A stretch of 64,000 nucleotides of DNA, taken from contig CALWKC010000008.1 of assembly GCA_944381165.1 (NCBI GenBank), forward strand, positions 1-64,000. The letters are read 5' to 3'. Source of the stretch: an uncultured Lachnospira sp. (GTDB lineage: Bacteria > Bacillota > Clostridia > Lachnospirales > Lachnospiraceae). The notes under the pieces are model-generated. The model was not told where the DNA came from and did not search any database. It worked only from the letters and a program-made list of their open reading frames with translations. The position numbers and the translations under genes are program-made. Below are positions 54,507 through 64,000 of the stretch, piece by piece (position 1 is the first letter of the stretch; the number at the start of each line of letters is the position of its first letter).

Positions 54507-57500
54507 TTATTCACCGCTCAGGTAAATATCTTTTCCGAGTGTAAATGAATATATAACCTTTTCTTTTACCGCCAATCCCGTCAACTGGCTGAGAGCCTGC
54601 GCATAGTAATCAAGCTGCACGGCGTACCGCTTTTTAAGCTCCTCCTCCCCCGCTTTTCCTTTTGCAACCCTGTCCGTCTTATAATCGACTATCGACACGG
54701 CGCCGTCCTCCACCAGATATAGGTCAATTACACCCTGAATCAGCTGCCCCTCTGTATTTTTATCAGGCTGCTCCTGTATATAGACAAACGGCTGCTCTCT
54801 CCAAAGCGTTTTATTTTCCGAGGCTTTTCTGACACGCCTGCCTATACCTGACATGCAAAACGCTGCAATATCCGAAGCCCTTACGCATTCCGCCTGCTTA
54901 GCGCTTATTTTCTCGGCTCTCAGCATTTCCTTCAGCTGCCCCGAAATTTCCGCAGTCATTTTATCCCGATTGTCATACGCTTCATTTGACAGCTCACTGA
55001 AGACAAGACACTCCATAACACGGTGATAAGCCGTTCCCCTCTCGTTTCCGAAAAGTTTTGTCTCCTCACACTTTATAAATTTTGGAATTATCTCTTCTTC
55101 CTCCGGCTCGTCAGAAAACACTATCTCATTATCGCGCATAAGTTTTTCATCCATATCGGCATCGTGCTGCATCTGCTTTAACTCAGACACGGTAACTTTA
55201 GCTTTTCTCTCGGCTTCGGTCTCATAAGGATATTCCGGCAGAACAGGCTGCTCCTCGGTCTTTTGCTGCCCGCTTTCTGAAGGCTGTATATTCTGACACA
55301 TCTGTTCAGCTTCCGGCTCAAACACTTCTCCGTCCTCGTCAGCTTCCGGACTCTCTTTACTGCTTTCATACGGCACTGGTCTTCCTGCATTGACACAGAA
55401 GCAGCCCTTATTTTCATTAACAGGAAGGAGCGCCGCAGGCATTATCATATCAAAAAATGTAGTGCATGACGCCGCGTCCGCATAGCTGTACCTGCCTTTC
55501 TCACTCAGCGCCTCCGCCTTTTTTTTCCATTCCTCAAATGCTTTCTCCTCATCCGGAACAGTACCTGTTATGATAAGCTTCTCCCTGGCTCTTGTCATCG
55601 CCACATACAAAATGCGCATTTCCTCACTGACATTGTCGCGTATAATTTTTCGGCTTATTGCGCTTTTAATTAATGTAGAGTTTTTGGTCCTCTCTGAAAG
55701 CCTTATAACATTTGCGCCTATTCCAAGCTGCTGGTCAATTACGACTTCTCCCGAAGCGTCCTTCTGATTTATTTTTTTCCCCATGCCCGCAAGGATAACT
55801 ACCGGAAATTCAAGACCTTTACTTTTGTGTATACTCATTACGCGCACAAGGTTATCGTTCTCACCCAGAAGAGAAGCCTCGCCGATTTCCACATCAAATT
55901 TTTTCAGTTTTTCAATGTATCTTAAAAAATTAAAAAGTCCCTTGTAACTTGTCCTCTCATACGCGCGCGCCTTTTCAAGCAGCATGTCAAGATTTGCCTG
56001 ACGGCGCTCTCCTGCCGGCATAGTACCTGCATAATCATAATACCCCGTATCGTACAATACCTCCCACAGCAGGTCATAGACTGACATTATCTCGCTTTTC
56101 ATCCTGTATTTGACAAGCAGCTCCAAAAACTCAGACGCTTTCCGTATGACTTCGTCCTCAGCCTTATCTTCAGGAGCCCGCGCGGGCGATGTAACACCGT
56201 CCATATCTTTGTTTTGAAGTTTTGCCCCCTTAAATTCTCCCGCAAGCTGCCTGAGCTGAGTATATATCTTTTCTTTTTTATTTCCGGCTCTTAAAAGCGC
56301 AAGCTCCCTTGTGTCAAAGCGTCCGAAATAAGATAAAAGCACGGCTGACATAGGTATGTCCTGAAGCGGATTATCTATAATTGTCAAAAAGCTTATTACA
56401 AGCTGTATCTCCCGCACGTTAAAATATCCCTCTGATGTATCGGAAAAAGCCGGTATGCCTCTGCGCATCAATATATTTACAAACGAATCCGCCCAGCCGG
56501 AAACCGTCCTTGTAAGCACGACTATATCGCTGTATCTTATTCTCCTGTAATTTCCCGGCTCATTTTTATCGTATACTACGTGCACCTGTCCGCCGCGCTC
56601 ACCGACAAGAGAGCATATAATATCCGCTACCGCCTCGGCTTCCGTCTCGTGGCTTTCAGCGTCAAGCTTCTCATCATTTGCAAAGGCATAAATCTGCGTT
56701 GCCTTATCCTCGCCAAAATCAACCGTTTTATATATATTTTCACCCGCAATCAGCTCACCCGGGCTTTCAGGATAGCAAAGCCCCGCGTTAAGTCTCGACT
56801 CGTCATCATATGAAATGCCGCAGTACGCTTCATTCATAAGGCGCTTAAAGACGTCGTTTGCACACTCAAGAACATTTTCACGGCTTCTGAAATTTGTCCG
56901 CAGCTCAATCTTAACCGGGTCATGGCTGACGCAAGAGCTCCCCGAAAAAACACCCCCGGTATCCTGACCGTCACCAATAAGCCCATCCGGCGTATTCCCG
57001 CCGTCTGCATTTTTATCGTAAACGGCATATGAATTATATTTCTCGATAAACAGCTCCGGGCAGGCCATACGAAACTTATATATGCTTTGCTTTACGTCGC
57101 CTACCATGTAAATATTGCTTCCGTTTCTTGAAACCGCAGTGAGTATTACCTCCTGCAAAAGATTGCTGTCCTGATACTCGTCAATTAAAATCTCTTCATA
57201 AAACTGCGATAAAATCTCTGCCGCCTCAGTGTAACGGCTCTCCCTGTTCTCTCTTTTAACCAGCACATTTAAAGCCATATGCTCCATATCATTAAAATCA
57301 ATTATATTTCTTGAACGCTTCTGAGCCTGCATGCGCTCCGAAAATTCCTGCGCAAGCCTCGTCATAAGCTTAACAGAGGGCGCATTATATACAATATCGC
57401 CCAGCAGCTTTTTCATGTCGCCTGCAATCAGCCTGCCCCTGACATTTTTTGTGATAAAATCTTTAAATTCATCACGCACTGCTTTTACAAACGTCTTTTT

Positions 57501-58376
57501 TTGTTCATCGACAGACTTATCACACCGCCCTATATTTGAAAAAGATGCCAATCCGACACGCCTTGCAAATTCAGAAAAGCTGTCCGCCGCCAGAAGCATT
57601 CTTATAAGCTGGTGGTCCTCCTGCACCGTCTTAAAATATCCGAAAGGTCCGTCTATACCCTGACAAATATTTTCTATATCATCATATCTTGCGTCAAAAT
57701 CCAAAAGCCTGTTTCTCAAATCCTCCCACAATGCTTTTACACACACATGGCTTTCAAGATCATCCGTATTTTCAACCTCGTAGTTTCTGCGGCAGTCCTC
57801 ATACCACTCATTTTCCCACGGGCAGCTCCTGGCAGCTCTGTATATTTTCATTATCAGCTCTGATATTTTGCTGTCATCCCTTCCTGTTCCGTATGCGTCG
57901 ACAAAATCCTCAAATTCCTTCTGTCCCTTAGAGTACCAGTCCTCAAGAAGCTCGTCCATCACGTCATTCTCAAGAAGCTGAATTTCGCCCTCATCGGCAG
58001 TCCGAAAGCCCGGGTCAATGTCAATATCTGAAAAGTAGTTGCGCACGATGCTGAGACAAAAGCTGTCGATAGTAGTAATTTTCGCGTTGTGAATAAGCGC
58101 GAGCTGCCTTAATATTCTCTCATTTCCCGGCTGCTGCTCCAGCAAATCATCAAGCGCCACACGTATTCTCTGGCGCATCTCTGCGGCGGCAGCCTTTGTA
58201 AAGGTAACGACAACAAGTCTGTCTATATCTGCCGGATGCGCCTCATCGGTTATTTTGCGAAGTATTCGCTCAACAAGCACCGCGGTCTTGCCCGAGCCGG
58301 CAGCAGCCGCAACAAGAATACTCCGGTCTGACGCATAGATTGCCTCTCTCTGTTTACCTGTCCAGTTTGCTGCCAT
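54507..58376 (-). CDS. addA: ATP-dependent helicase/nuclease subunit A
   Basis: AddA is the UvrD-type 3'-5' helicase and nuclease subunit of AddAB, which processes double-strand breaks and loads RecA. The 1289-residue protein has Walker A AAAGSGKTAVLVE, helicase motif II LIDEYQDSN, motif VI VAMTRAREKLI and a C-terminal RecB-type nuclease with VDYKTDR. A low-complexity acidic segment (about residues 985-1060) interrupts the region before the nuclease. The start ATG overlaps the end of addB by 23 bases, so the two are translationally coupled. Confidence 0.95.
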   Translation of the reverse strand: MAANWTGKQREAIYASDRSILVAAAAGSGKTAVLVERILRKITDEAHPADIDRLVVVTFTKAAAAEMRQRIRVALDDLLEQQPGNERILRQLALIHNAKITTIDSFCLSIVRNYFSDIDIDPGFRTADEGEIQLLENDVMDELLEDWYSKGQKEFEDFVDAYGTGRDDSKISELIMKIYRAARSCPWENEWYEDCRRNYEVENTDDLESHVCVKALWEDLRNRLLDFDARYDDIENICQGIDGPFGYFKTVQEDHQLIRMLLAADSFSEFARRVGLASFSNIGRCDKSVDEQKKTFVKAVRDEFKDFITKNVRGRLIAGDMKKLLGDIVYNAPSVKLMTRLAQEFSERMQAQKRSRNIIDFNDMEHMALNVLVKRENRESRYTEAAEILSQFYEEILIDEYQDSNLLQEVILTAVSRNGSNIYMVGDVKQSIYKFRMACPELFIEKYNSYAVYDKNADGGNTPDGLIGDGQDTGGVFSGSSCVSHDPVKIELRTNFRSRENVLECANDVFKRLMNEAYCGISYDDESRLNAGLCYPESPGELIAGENIYKTVDFGEDKATQIYAFANDEKLDAESHETEAEAVADIICSLVGERGGQVHVVYDKNEPGNYRRIRYSDIVVLTRTVSGWADSFVNILMRRGIPAFSDTSEGYFNVREIQLVISFLTIIDNPLQDIPMSAVLLSYFGRFDTRELALLRAGNKKEKIYTQLRQLAGEFKGAKLQNKDMDGVTSPARAPEDKAEDEVIRKASEFLELLVKYRMKSEIMSVYDLLWEVLYDTGYYDYAGTMPAGERRQANLDMLLEKARAYERTSYKGLFNFLRYIEKLKKFDVEIGEASLLGENDNLVRVMSIHKSKGLEFPVVILAGMGKKINQKDASGEVVIDQQLGIGANVIRLSERTKNSTLIKSAISRKIIRDNVSEEMRILYVAMTRAREKLIITGTVPDEEKAFEEWKKKAEALSEKGRYSYADAASCTTFFDMIMPAALLPVNENKGCFCVNAGRPVPYESSKESPEADEDGEVFEPEAEQMCQNIQPSESGQQKTEEQPVLPEYPYETEAERKAKVTVSELKQMQHDADMDEKLMRDNEIVFSDEPEEEEIIPKFIKCEETKLFGNERGTAYHRVMECLVFSELSNEAYDNRDKMTAEISGQLKEMLRAEKISAKQAECVRASDIAAFCMSGIGRRVRKASENKTLWREQPFVYIQEQPDKNTEGQLIQGVIDLYLVEDGAVSIVDYKTDRVAKGKAGEEELKKRYAVQLDYYAQALSQLTGLAVKEKVIYSFTLGKDIYLSGE

Positions 58377-61300
58377 TTTCGTCTACTCCTTCCGCAATAT
58401 TTTTCCATATTTGCTCGTCGTCAAGCTTTTTAATCCGCCGAAATGAATGATTTCCCAAATCCTGTGAAAAGCCGCACACCTCGCTGTAAGGGCAGTAAGT
58501 GCATGAGCTGTAACTGCCGTCTTTATATGGATTTACCGCATTGGCGCCCGAAAATATCTCCTTTCCCATACGGAGCGATTTTCCGGAAATATACTCCTGC
58601 AGCTCTTCAAACTGCTCCGTTTTCAAAACATGACTTCTCGAATCCGGGGTTCCGTCTTTTTTAAAGCTCACCGGAATGACAAGCGACTTTTTTATATCTG
58701 TTCCGTCCATATCTTTTATAATATTTCCGTCACTGTTCACAACGCCCTGCATCCTAAGAGCCTCCAGAAGCCTGTCCTCTACGCTGACATCTGTTTCCTT
58801 GTCTTCAACCACAGGATTGTCAATATTGTAATACAAAAGCCCTGACGGTATAATCCGCTTGCCCGGATGCCTCTTTTTCTCTATCTGTACCGCTGCCCGC
58901 ATATACATCACAAGCTGCATTTTAATTCCGTAATAAGCCTTGAGCAGATCAAAATCCGACCTGCCGGATTTATAGTCTATAATCCTCACATAAAGATTTT
59001 CCTCGTCCTCGCAGATGTCGATTCTGTCTATCTTTCCGCGTATAACCATTCTGCCCGAAGCCTTCCCAAGCGGAATTTCCTGCTCATCCATTATAAACGG
59101 CATCTCAAACACATCCGGTGAAAATATACCGCTGTCAAGCTGCTTGCCTACTGCCCAGAGCGTTCTGTCGGCAAGATCCGCCATCCTCTTTATAAGAAAT
59201 TCATTTCTGCCTGAATCCTTAAGCACAGTATCGGCATACTCACTGCTTATGCTTTCAAGCGCGTCACTCACAAGCCTCCTGCGCTCTTCAGCCTCAAGGC
59301 TTCCGACAGACCTTCCGTCTCGTTTCAGGGAGCTGCACACACTTTCCAGAACGCGGTGAAGCACCGTTCCGAAATCAGCTACCTCAAAGGTATATCTCTC
59401 CCTCTCTTCAAGCCCCAGCCCGTACTTCAGAAAATACGCGAACTGACATGACGCAAACGTCTCAAAAGCCGAGACGCTGCCTGTAAGCTCGCTGCCAAAC
59501 AGCTTAAGAGCCATATTCTCGCCAAGCGCACGTATATAATTTTCCTCACTGTATTCAATGTCAGTCTTTGGAATACGTATAAAGGACATCTGCGCGCCAA
59601 ACTCCGATGCGCTCCTTAATGAAAGTTTCGGAAATATCTGGCGCAGATTTCTTATAAGATAAGACGGAAGCAGGCTCTTGCCGTCACTGCCTTTTGATGA
59701 GCAGGTCACATACAGGCGCTCAGACGCCTTCGTCAAAATCAAATACAGATAAAAGCGCTGAACAAATGATTTTCGGCGCGCTCCCGGCGAGAGCGTGACA
59801 TCAATCTGTTCAAGCGTTTCTCTGTCCGCCTCTGACAAAACGCTTGTATTTTCATTTTTCTTCGGGATTAGTCCGTCATTTACTCCGACGAAAAACATTA
59901 CTTTTATATCGTCAAGACGCGTTCTCTCAATATCACCGATAACGACACAGTCCGATGTCGGCGGAATAAGCCCTACTTTTATCTCAGCAAAACCGGAATC
60001 TACAATTCTGTTAAATTCCGATACCGACACCTTCTCACCGCCCAGCAGTTCCACCAGCTTATCCAAAAAATCAATTACCTTCCCGTAAAGCTGTTCATAC
60101 TCGCGTCCCGCCTCCGGCATTTCCGAAAATTTTTTTATTTTTGCCGCACAGTCTGTATCTTTGATAAACCTGTACAGCGCCCGCACATAATCCTCAACGC
60201 ATGCTCCGCTCATCTTTAATGAATTTTCAAGCAAAGAGAGCGGCTCCACTATGATTTCCCGCAGGCTGTTAAGATGCTCAAGCGGATACGCGTTTCTGCC
60301 CCTGCCTTTTTTCGTCCATTCTTCGTGCCACGCCCTGCTGCCCCTGATGCCTGCCGCAACGCAGTAATTATCCAAAAGGTCTATATCCTCCCGCTCCAAA
60401 CCGGTCATGCCTGAGCGCAGATACCTGAAAACACTCTCATAAGAATATCCCCTCTCGATAACCTCCAGAGCGCTCCTCACATACTCGACAAACGGATTGT
60501 CCGTAACAGGCTTTTTGCTGTCGACAAAACACGGAATGCCGTTCTGCCTGCACATATTTCCCGCAAGCAGTCCGTATGAGCTCATATCGGCAGAAACAAT
60601 GGCAATATCTCTGTATCTGTACCCCTCAAATCGCGTCAGCCTTAAAATCTCGCCTATGCAGTATTTCAATTCTTCTTTTGGAGTCTGCGCCGTGATAAGC
60701 TTTATATTTTCAGCCTCACCCTTATACCTTTTTCCGTTAAATCTGAAAATATTTTTTTCGAGAAAAGAAAGCTCCTCTGACTTAAATCTCGGATTGGACA
60801 CAGCGTCCAGCACCACCGGCTTCTGAATGTCAATATGTGACAAGTCACACAGACCGTACAGCTTCTGCACCATTTCCTTGCTCATAAAAAACAGGTGCTC
60901 CATACCCTCATTGACATTAAGCCTCTCCCTTGCGTCCATAGTAACGGAAACCGTAACTCCCTCAGAATAAATCAAAAGCAGATTCAACAGCTTATACTGT
61001 ATAGGCGTAAAGCCGGTGAAACCGTCAAGAACAATTTCACTCCGCTTTATATTTTCTGACGAGCCAACAACCTGGCATAAAACTGCTAAAATCTCCTCAG
61101 ATGTTATATAGTTGTCTGACAGATATTTTTTAAAGGCGCTGTAAATAAGTGAAATATCCTCCAGCTTTGCTTTAAGAAGCCTGTTTCCGCCTACTGAGCA
61201 GCTTATTTCGTCAAGTTTTTTTGTGTCAATATCATATTGCAGAAGTTCCGATATGACAGACTTAAGCTCAGACACGAAACCCACCTTGTTAATTGTGCTT

Positions 61301-61629
61301 CCGAAACAGCACAGTTTTCCCTTGTTATCCTCAAGAACTTTTCTCACAATGAGATTTTTCCCTGTGTCATCAAGCACAGGCTTATTCTGTCCGCCAATTT
61401 CCTCAAAAACCTTATACGCGAGACGGTCGAAACTTACAACATCTATATTTAAAATGCCTTTTCTCGGATGGCTCTCAACCAGCTTTTTCTGTGTAGCCAT
61501 TGTGTACTGCTCAGGCACAACTACAATAAAATTTTTTTCCGGGTATTTGATTGATTTTTGTATTATCTGTGAATATATATATTGGGATTTTCCTGATCCG
61601 GAACCTCCCACAACAAGCTGAATTGCCAT
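58354..61629 (-). CDS. addB: ATP-dependent helicase/deoxyribonuclease subunit B
   Basis: AddB pairs with AddA, recognises Chi and carries a second nuclease. The 1091-residue protein has Walker A GGSGSGKSQYI at its N-terminus, an inactivated helicase core, and a C-terminal nuclease (RIIDYKSGRSDF) with iron-sulfur cysteines: CTYCPYSEVCGF plus one earlier Cys (SCQFAYFLKYGLGL). The ATG at 61629 is preceded by GGAG at seven bases; the ATG at 61641 overlaps that site. It lies divergent from the small anchored protein gene. Confidence 0.95.
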   Translation of the reverse strand: MAIQLVVGGSGSGKSQYIYSQIIQKSIKYPEKNFIVVVPEQYTMATQKKLVESHPRKGILNIDVVSFDRLAYKVFEEIGGQNKPVLDDTGKNLIVRKVLEDNKGKLCCFGSTINKVGFVSELKSVISELLQYDIDTKKLDEISCSVGGNRLLKAKLEDISLIYSAFKKYLSDNYITSEEILAVLCQVVGSSENIKRSEIVLDGFTGFTPIQYKLLNLLLIYSEGVTVSVTMDARERLNVNEGMEHLFFMSKEMVQKLYGLCDLSHIDIQKPVVLDAVSNPRFKSEELSFLEKNIFRFNGKRYKGEAENIKLITAQTPKEELKYCIGEILRLTRFEGYRYRDIAIVSADMSSYGLLAGNMCRQNGIPCFVDSKKPVTDNPFVEYVRSALEVIERGYSYESVFRYLRSGMTGLEREDIDLLDNYCVAAGIRGSRAWHEEWTKKGRGRNAYPLEHLNSLREIIVEPLSLLENSLKMSGACVEDYVRALYRFIKDTDCAAKIKKFSEMPEAGREYEQLYGKVIDFLDKLVELLGGEKVSVSEFNRIVDSGFAEIKVGLIPPTSDCVVIGDIERTRLDDIKVMFFVGVNDGLIPKKNENTSVLSEADRETLEQIDVTLSPGARRKSFVQRFYLYLILTKASERLYVTCSSKGSDGKSLLPSYLIRNLRQIFPKLSLRSASEFGAQMSFIRIPKTDIEYSEENYIRALGENMALKLFGSELTGSVSAFETFASCQFAYFLKYGLGLEERERYTFEVADFGTVLHRVLESVCSSLKRDGRSVGSLEAEERRRLVSDALESISSEYADTVLKDSGRNEFLIKRMADLADRTLWAVGKQLDSGIFSPDVFEMPFIMDEQEIPLGKASGRMVIRGKIDRIDICEDEENLYVRIIDYKSGRSDFDLLKAYYGIKMQLVMYMRAAVQIEKKRHPGKRIIPSGLLYYNIDNPVVEDKETDVSVEDRLLEALRMQGVVNSDGNIIKDMDGTDIKKSLVIPVSFKKDGTPDSRSHVLKTEQFEELQEYISGKSLRMGKEIFSGANAVNPYKDGSYSSCTYCPYSEVCGFSQDLGNHSFRRIKKLDDEQIWKNIAEGVDENGSKLDR

Positions 61630-61745
61630 ATTTATCTCCATTTCCGAAGCGATTTGCCGCGAAGAAACGCGAAGCCGCTAAACGAATACATATTTTTATT
61701 TTGCCGTGCATATCTTTATAATAACAAAAAAGAAGGAATATGACC

Positions 61746-62258
61746 ATGAATTCTCAGACAAAAATCGTTGTTATCCGCATGAAATGGCTTATCGCCGGGG
61801 CTGCCGCCATCGCAGCAGTAATTATAGCGCTTATTTTATTTTTTATGTCCTCCGGCAATTCTTCCGAACAGTCAAATGCTAAGGTAACAGGTGCTAAAGC
61901 CACCTCTGCAAACGCTTCCTCAGTTTCAGACTCCTCATCGGACTCTGCGGCGGCTTCAAACAGTACAATTACATATGTTCCGGGTGTATACACTGCTTCT
62001 GTTATGCTTGACGGCAATCCGATAGATATAAAAGTAACCTTAGATAAAGAAAATATTAACAGCATCGAAATGATTTATCAGTCAGATGTTATAACAACCA
62101 TGTACCCTATGTTAAACGAAAGCTTCAACGAACTTGCCGAAGCGGTAAAATCAAACGGAAGCACACAGAATGTCGCCTACAGCTCCGACAGCAAATACAC
62201 CGCAAGCATGCTTCTGTCGGGAATCGAGGCTGCATTAAGCAAGGGCAGGGCTAAATAA
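61746..62258 (+). CDS. Membrane-anchored secreted protein, FMN-bind-like fold
   Basis: A 170-residue protein with a cytoplasmic start, one membrane helix (about residues 12-34), a Ser/Ala-rich linker (about 36-75) and an extracellular domain of about 90 residues beginning GVYTASVMLDGNPIDIKVTL. The domain resembles the FMN-bind family in order and secondary structure, but the SGAT(Y/S)TS flavinylation motif is replaced by SDSKYTAS, so covalent flavin is unlikely. The ATG at 61746 has AGAAGGA eight bases upstream; the ATG at 61740 is too close. Function unknown; monocistronic. Confidence 0.65.
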   Translation: MNSQTKIVVIRMKWLIAGAAAIAAVIIALILFFMSSGNSSEQSNAKVTGAKATSANASSVSDSSSDSAAASNSTITYVPGVYTASVMLDGNPIDIKVTLDKENINSIEMIYQSDVITTMYPMLNESFNELAEAVKSNGSTQNVAYSSDSKYTASMLLSGIEAALSKGRAK

Positions 62259-62285
62259 CAGGCAGCAGAGCATAACCGTATACTA

Positions 62286-62346
62286 AAACAAAGGTACAAC
62301 ATGGCTGTACTCTTATAAGTTCATCAGCCTTGTCGTACCTTTGTTT
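62286..62346. terminator. Convergent terminator hairpin
   Basis: Perfect 12-bp outer stem (62286-62297 with 62335-62346), with a shorter inner region. Both strands follow it with T-rich sequence. It separates the small anchored gene and hisS, which converge. Confidence 0.6.
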
Positions 62347-62401
62347 ATTATTGTGTTATTATTCCGTACTCAGAATATAAAATATTTTTTTCTCATTTGG
62401 A

Positions 62402-63667
62402 TTACTTAAGCGCCTGCTTTTCAAACATGCTGACTTCATCGCTCACACCTACGTTTAAGAAACCATCGTACTGTCTTTCTTCAAGCTTGTTAAGAAACTT
62501 GCCGAGCTTCTTAGGCTTAATATATAAAGCCGCTGTCATTCCACTGTTTCTCAGCTTTTCAGCTTCCGAAAACGCCTCCTTAAACTGTCCCTGCTCGTAA
62601 ACAACAGCTATTTTCTTCGGTTTTTCCGGTATCATTACGCCGTTATTCATAAGTATGCCGAAAATCCTCTCAAAGCCTATAGAAAATCCAACTGCCGGAA
62701 TATCCTCATTTAAAAACTTTCCTATAAGGTGGTCATAGCGTCCTCCTCCGGCGACGGCGCCTTTAAAGTCAATGCTCTCCACCTCAAAAACAGTTCCCGT
62801 GTAGTAGCCCTGACCTCTTACAAGCGATATATCAAACACAATTTCAAACTCGTTATTCTTAAGCTCGTTTACAGCGTCTATTATATGCTCAAGACTCTCG
62901 GCAGGCGTCTTGTCCTCAAGACGCTCCTTTATCGCCTCGAGCGTAAAATTCCCCTCAGAAATAAACTGCGAAAAATTATTTACCGCCGTCTCATCAAAGC
63001 CCTTCTCTCTAAGCTCTGAGACAACTCCCTCAAGACCAACCTTATCCATTTTGTCAAATGTTATGCACACACTGTCAAGCTCCTCCTCGGCAAATCCAAA
63101 GGATGAAAGAACAGCGCGCAGCAGTCTCCTGTCATTCAGCTTTACTTTATAGTTTTTAAAGCCGATTGCATCGAGGGCTTTTGTCGTTGTAAGAATGAGT
63201 TCAATCTCTGAATCTGTTGAATCAGAGCCGATAATATCAATATCACACTGTATAAATTCGCGAAGTCTGCCCTTCTGAGGTCTCTCAGCTCTGTATACAC
63301 GGTCAATCTGTATACACTTCATGGGAAGAGTGAGCTTATCCCTGTTATTCGCATAGTAACGGCTGAGCGGCAGCGTCAAATCATATCTGAGCCCCATATC
63401 CGCAAGCTCATTCTCATTTTCTGAAGTCACGCCTGACGCAAGCGCCTTGTCAAGCTTGTCGCCCCTCTTCATAATCTTAAAAATAAGGTTGAGATTCTCT
63501 CCGCCGTCGCTCTTGTCAAGATTTTCAATATCCTCAACCGCAGGAGTAATTATATGTTCAAATCCGTTTTCCTTATACACTCCCAAAATACGGTTCTGAA
63601 GATAATCGCGGATTTCCACCTCGTTAGGCAGATAATCGTTTGTTCCCTTAACTGATGTAATTTTCAT
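62402..63667 (-). CDS. hisS: Histidyl-tRNA synthetase
   Basis: Class II synthetase charging tRNA-His, 421 residues. Motifs: N-terminal GTNDYLP, motif 1/2 RYDLTLPLSRYYA and RAERPQKGRLREF, the histidine-A region VRGQGYYTGTVFE, and motif 3 AVGFSIGFERIFG. The C-terminal anticodon-binding domain is present but ends with GFLNVGVSDEVSMFEKQALK, shorter and diverged from the usual end. A HisZ-type regulatory paralog is less likely because the histidine-binding RGxxYY element is kept. purD ends 27 bp upstream in the same direction. No T-box lies between them. Confidence 0.85.
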   Translation of the reverse strand: MKITSVKGTNDYLPNEVEIRDYLQNRILGVYKENGFEHIITPAVEDIENLDKSDGGENLNLIFKIMKRGDKLDKALASGVTSENENELADMGLRYDLTLPLSRYYANNRDKLTLPMKCIQIDRVYRAERPQKGRLREFIQCDIDIIGSDSTDSEIELILTTTKALDAIGFKNYKVKLNDRRLLRAVLSSFGFAEEELDSVCITFDKMDKVGLEGVVSELREKGFDETAVNNFSQFISEGNFTLEAIKERLEDKTPAESLEHIIDAVNELKNNEFEIVFDISLVRGQGYYTGTVFEVESIDFKGAVAGGGRYDHLIGKFLNEDIPAVGFSIGFERIFGILMNNGVMIPEKPKKIAVVYEQGQFKEAFSEAEKLRNSGMTAALYIKPKKLGKFLNKLEERQYDGFLNVGVSDEVSMFEKQALK

Positions 63668-63694
63668 GTTCTATATTCAATCCTTTCGCACCAT

Positions 63695-64000
63695 TCAGGC
63701 TTCGTCTATAGCCTTTCCTATATCATGGCGCATATATTTATTTGCGAAATCAACCCATTCCGTCGCGCGGTACGCGTTTGCGCGGGCTTCCTTCAAATCT
63801 TTTCCGAGTGCAGTCACTCCAAGCACACGCCCGCCGTTTGTAACGACCTTTCCCGCCTCGTTAAACTTTGTTCCTGCATGGAACAGAAAATATCCCTCGT
63901 CATCATGGAACTTATCCATTCCCCTAATCTCAAAGCCCTTCTCATATGACAAAGGATAGCCGTCTGATGCAAGAACGACGCACACACAGGCATTATCCTC
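63695..64000 (-). CDS. purD: Phosphoribosylamine-glycine ligase, C-terminal part (window edge)
   Basis: The last 101 codons of PurD, which joins glycine to phosphoribosylamine in purine synthesis. Seen: VVLASDGYPLSYEKG, the conserved LFHAGT and TNGGRVLGVTA, ending near RHDIGKAIDEA. The frame stays open to the window edge, so the start is outside. It is upstream of hisS by 27 bp and likely co-transcribed. Confidence 0.93.
   Translation of the reverse strand, partial: EDNACVCVVLASDGYPLSYEKGFEIRGMDKFHDDEGYFLFHAGTKFNEAGKVVTNGGRVLGVTALGKDLKEARANAYRATEWVDFANKYMRHDIGKAIDEA

Overview
The window looks like chromosomal DNA of an anaerobic, low-to-mid GC Firmicute of the class Clostridia, most likely a Lachnospiraceae gut or rumen bacterium. 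The evidence is the gene set and order: rpmE-DUF1385-prmC-prfA, tig-clpP-clpX-lon-engB, DUF4364, DegV, a membrane pyrophosphatase, a group B-like [FeFe] hydrogenase, addBA, and a secreted PL1/PL9 pectate lyase. An alpha/beta-type small acid-soluble spore protein suggests sporulation ancestry or ability. No rRNA, tRNA, CRISPR array, prophage or intact insertion sequence is visible. A species name cannot be given from the sequence alone.

Layout. Positions 1-6.0 kb hold the minus-strand translation block (rpmE, a DUF1385 membrane protein, prmC, prfA) with rho upstream and a frameshifted small secreted gene at the left edge. Positions 6.3-10.6 kb read rightward: malic enzyme, a radical SAM protein, DUF4364, then a cassette of a small secreted Asp-rich protein, an ECF sigma factor and an RsgI-like anti-sigma factor. 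Positions 10.7-17.0 kb are the proteostasis cluster tig-clpP-clpX-lon-engB. Positions 17.2-28.5 kb carry housekeeping and surface genes (thioesterase, spore protein, D,D-carboxypeptidase, DJ-1 family protein, esterase lipoprotein, hppA, DegV, lysophospholipase, LRR lipoprotein, NUDIX, hydrogenase). Positions 28.6-33.5 kb are glycan and lipid genes (GT2, Stealth-type phosphotransferase, ZIP transporter, MGDG-type glycosyltransferase, plsY-like).

Positions 33.6-38.1 kb pair a CstA-family transporter with a hybrid histidine kinase; the transporter lies behind a T-box leader. After sod, phoH-like and HD genes comes a 1338-residue pectate lyase with two catalytic modules and two probable pectin-binding modules, then a MATE transporter. 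Positions 47.0-48.1 kb contain no intact gene but a complete-looking minus-strand transcription unit (strong promoter, many perfect hairpins, a possible pseudoknot, a long terminator hairpin). I read it as a candidate large structured non-coding RNA of about 1.05 kb. Positions 48.5-54.3 kb hold a membrane-anchored cohesin-like protein next to a dockerin-bearing glucosaminidase, behind prfC. The window ends with addBA, a small anchored protein, hisS and the 3' end of purD.

The most notable items are the large RNA candidate, the cohesin/dockerin pair built around a cell-wall hydrolase, the T-box in front of a transporter rather than an aminoacyl-tRNA synthetase gene, the sigma/anti-sigma/secreted-protein cassette, and a small family of dispersed palindromic repeats.
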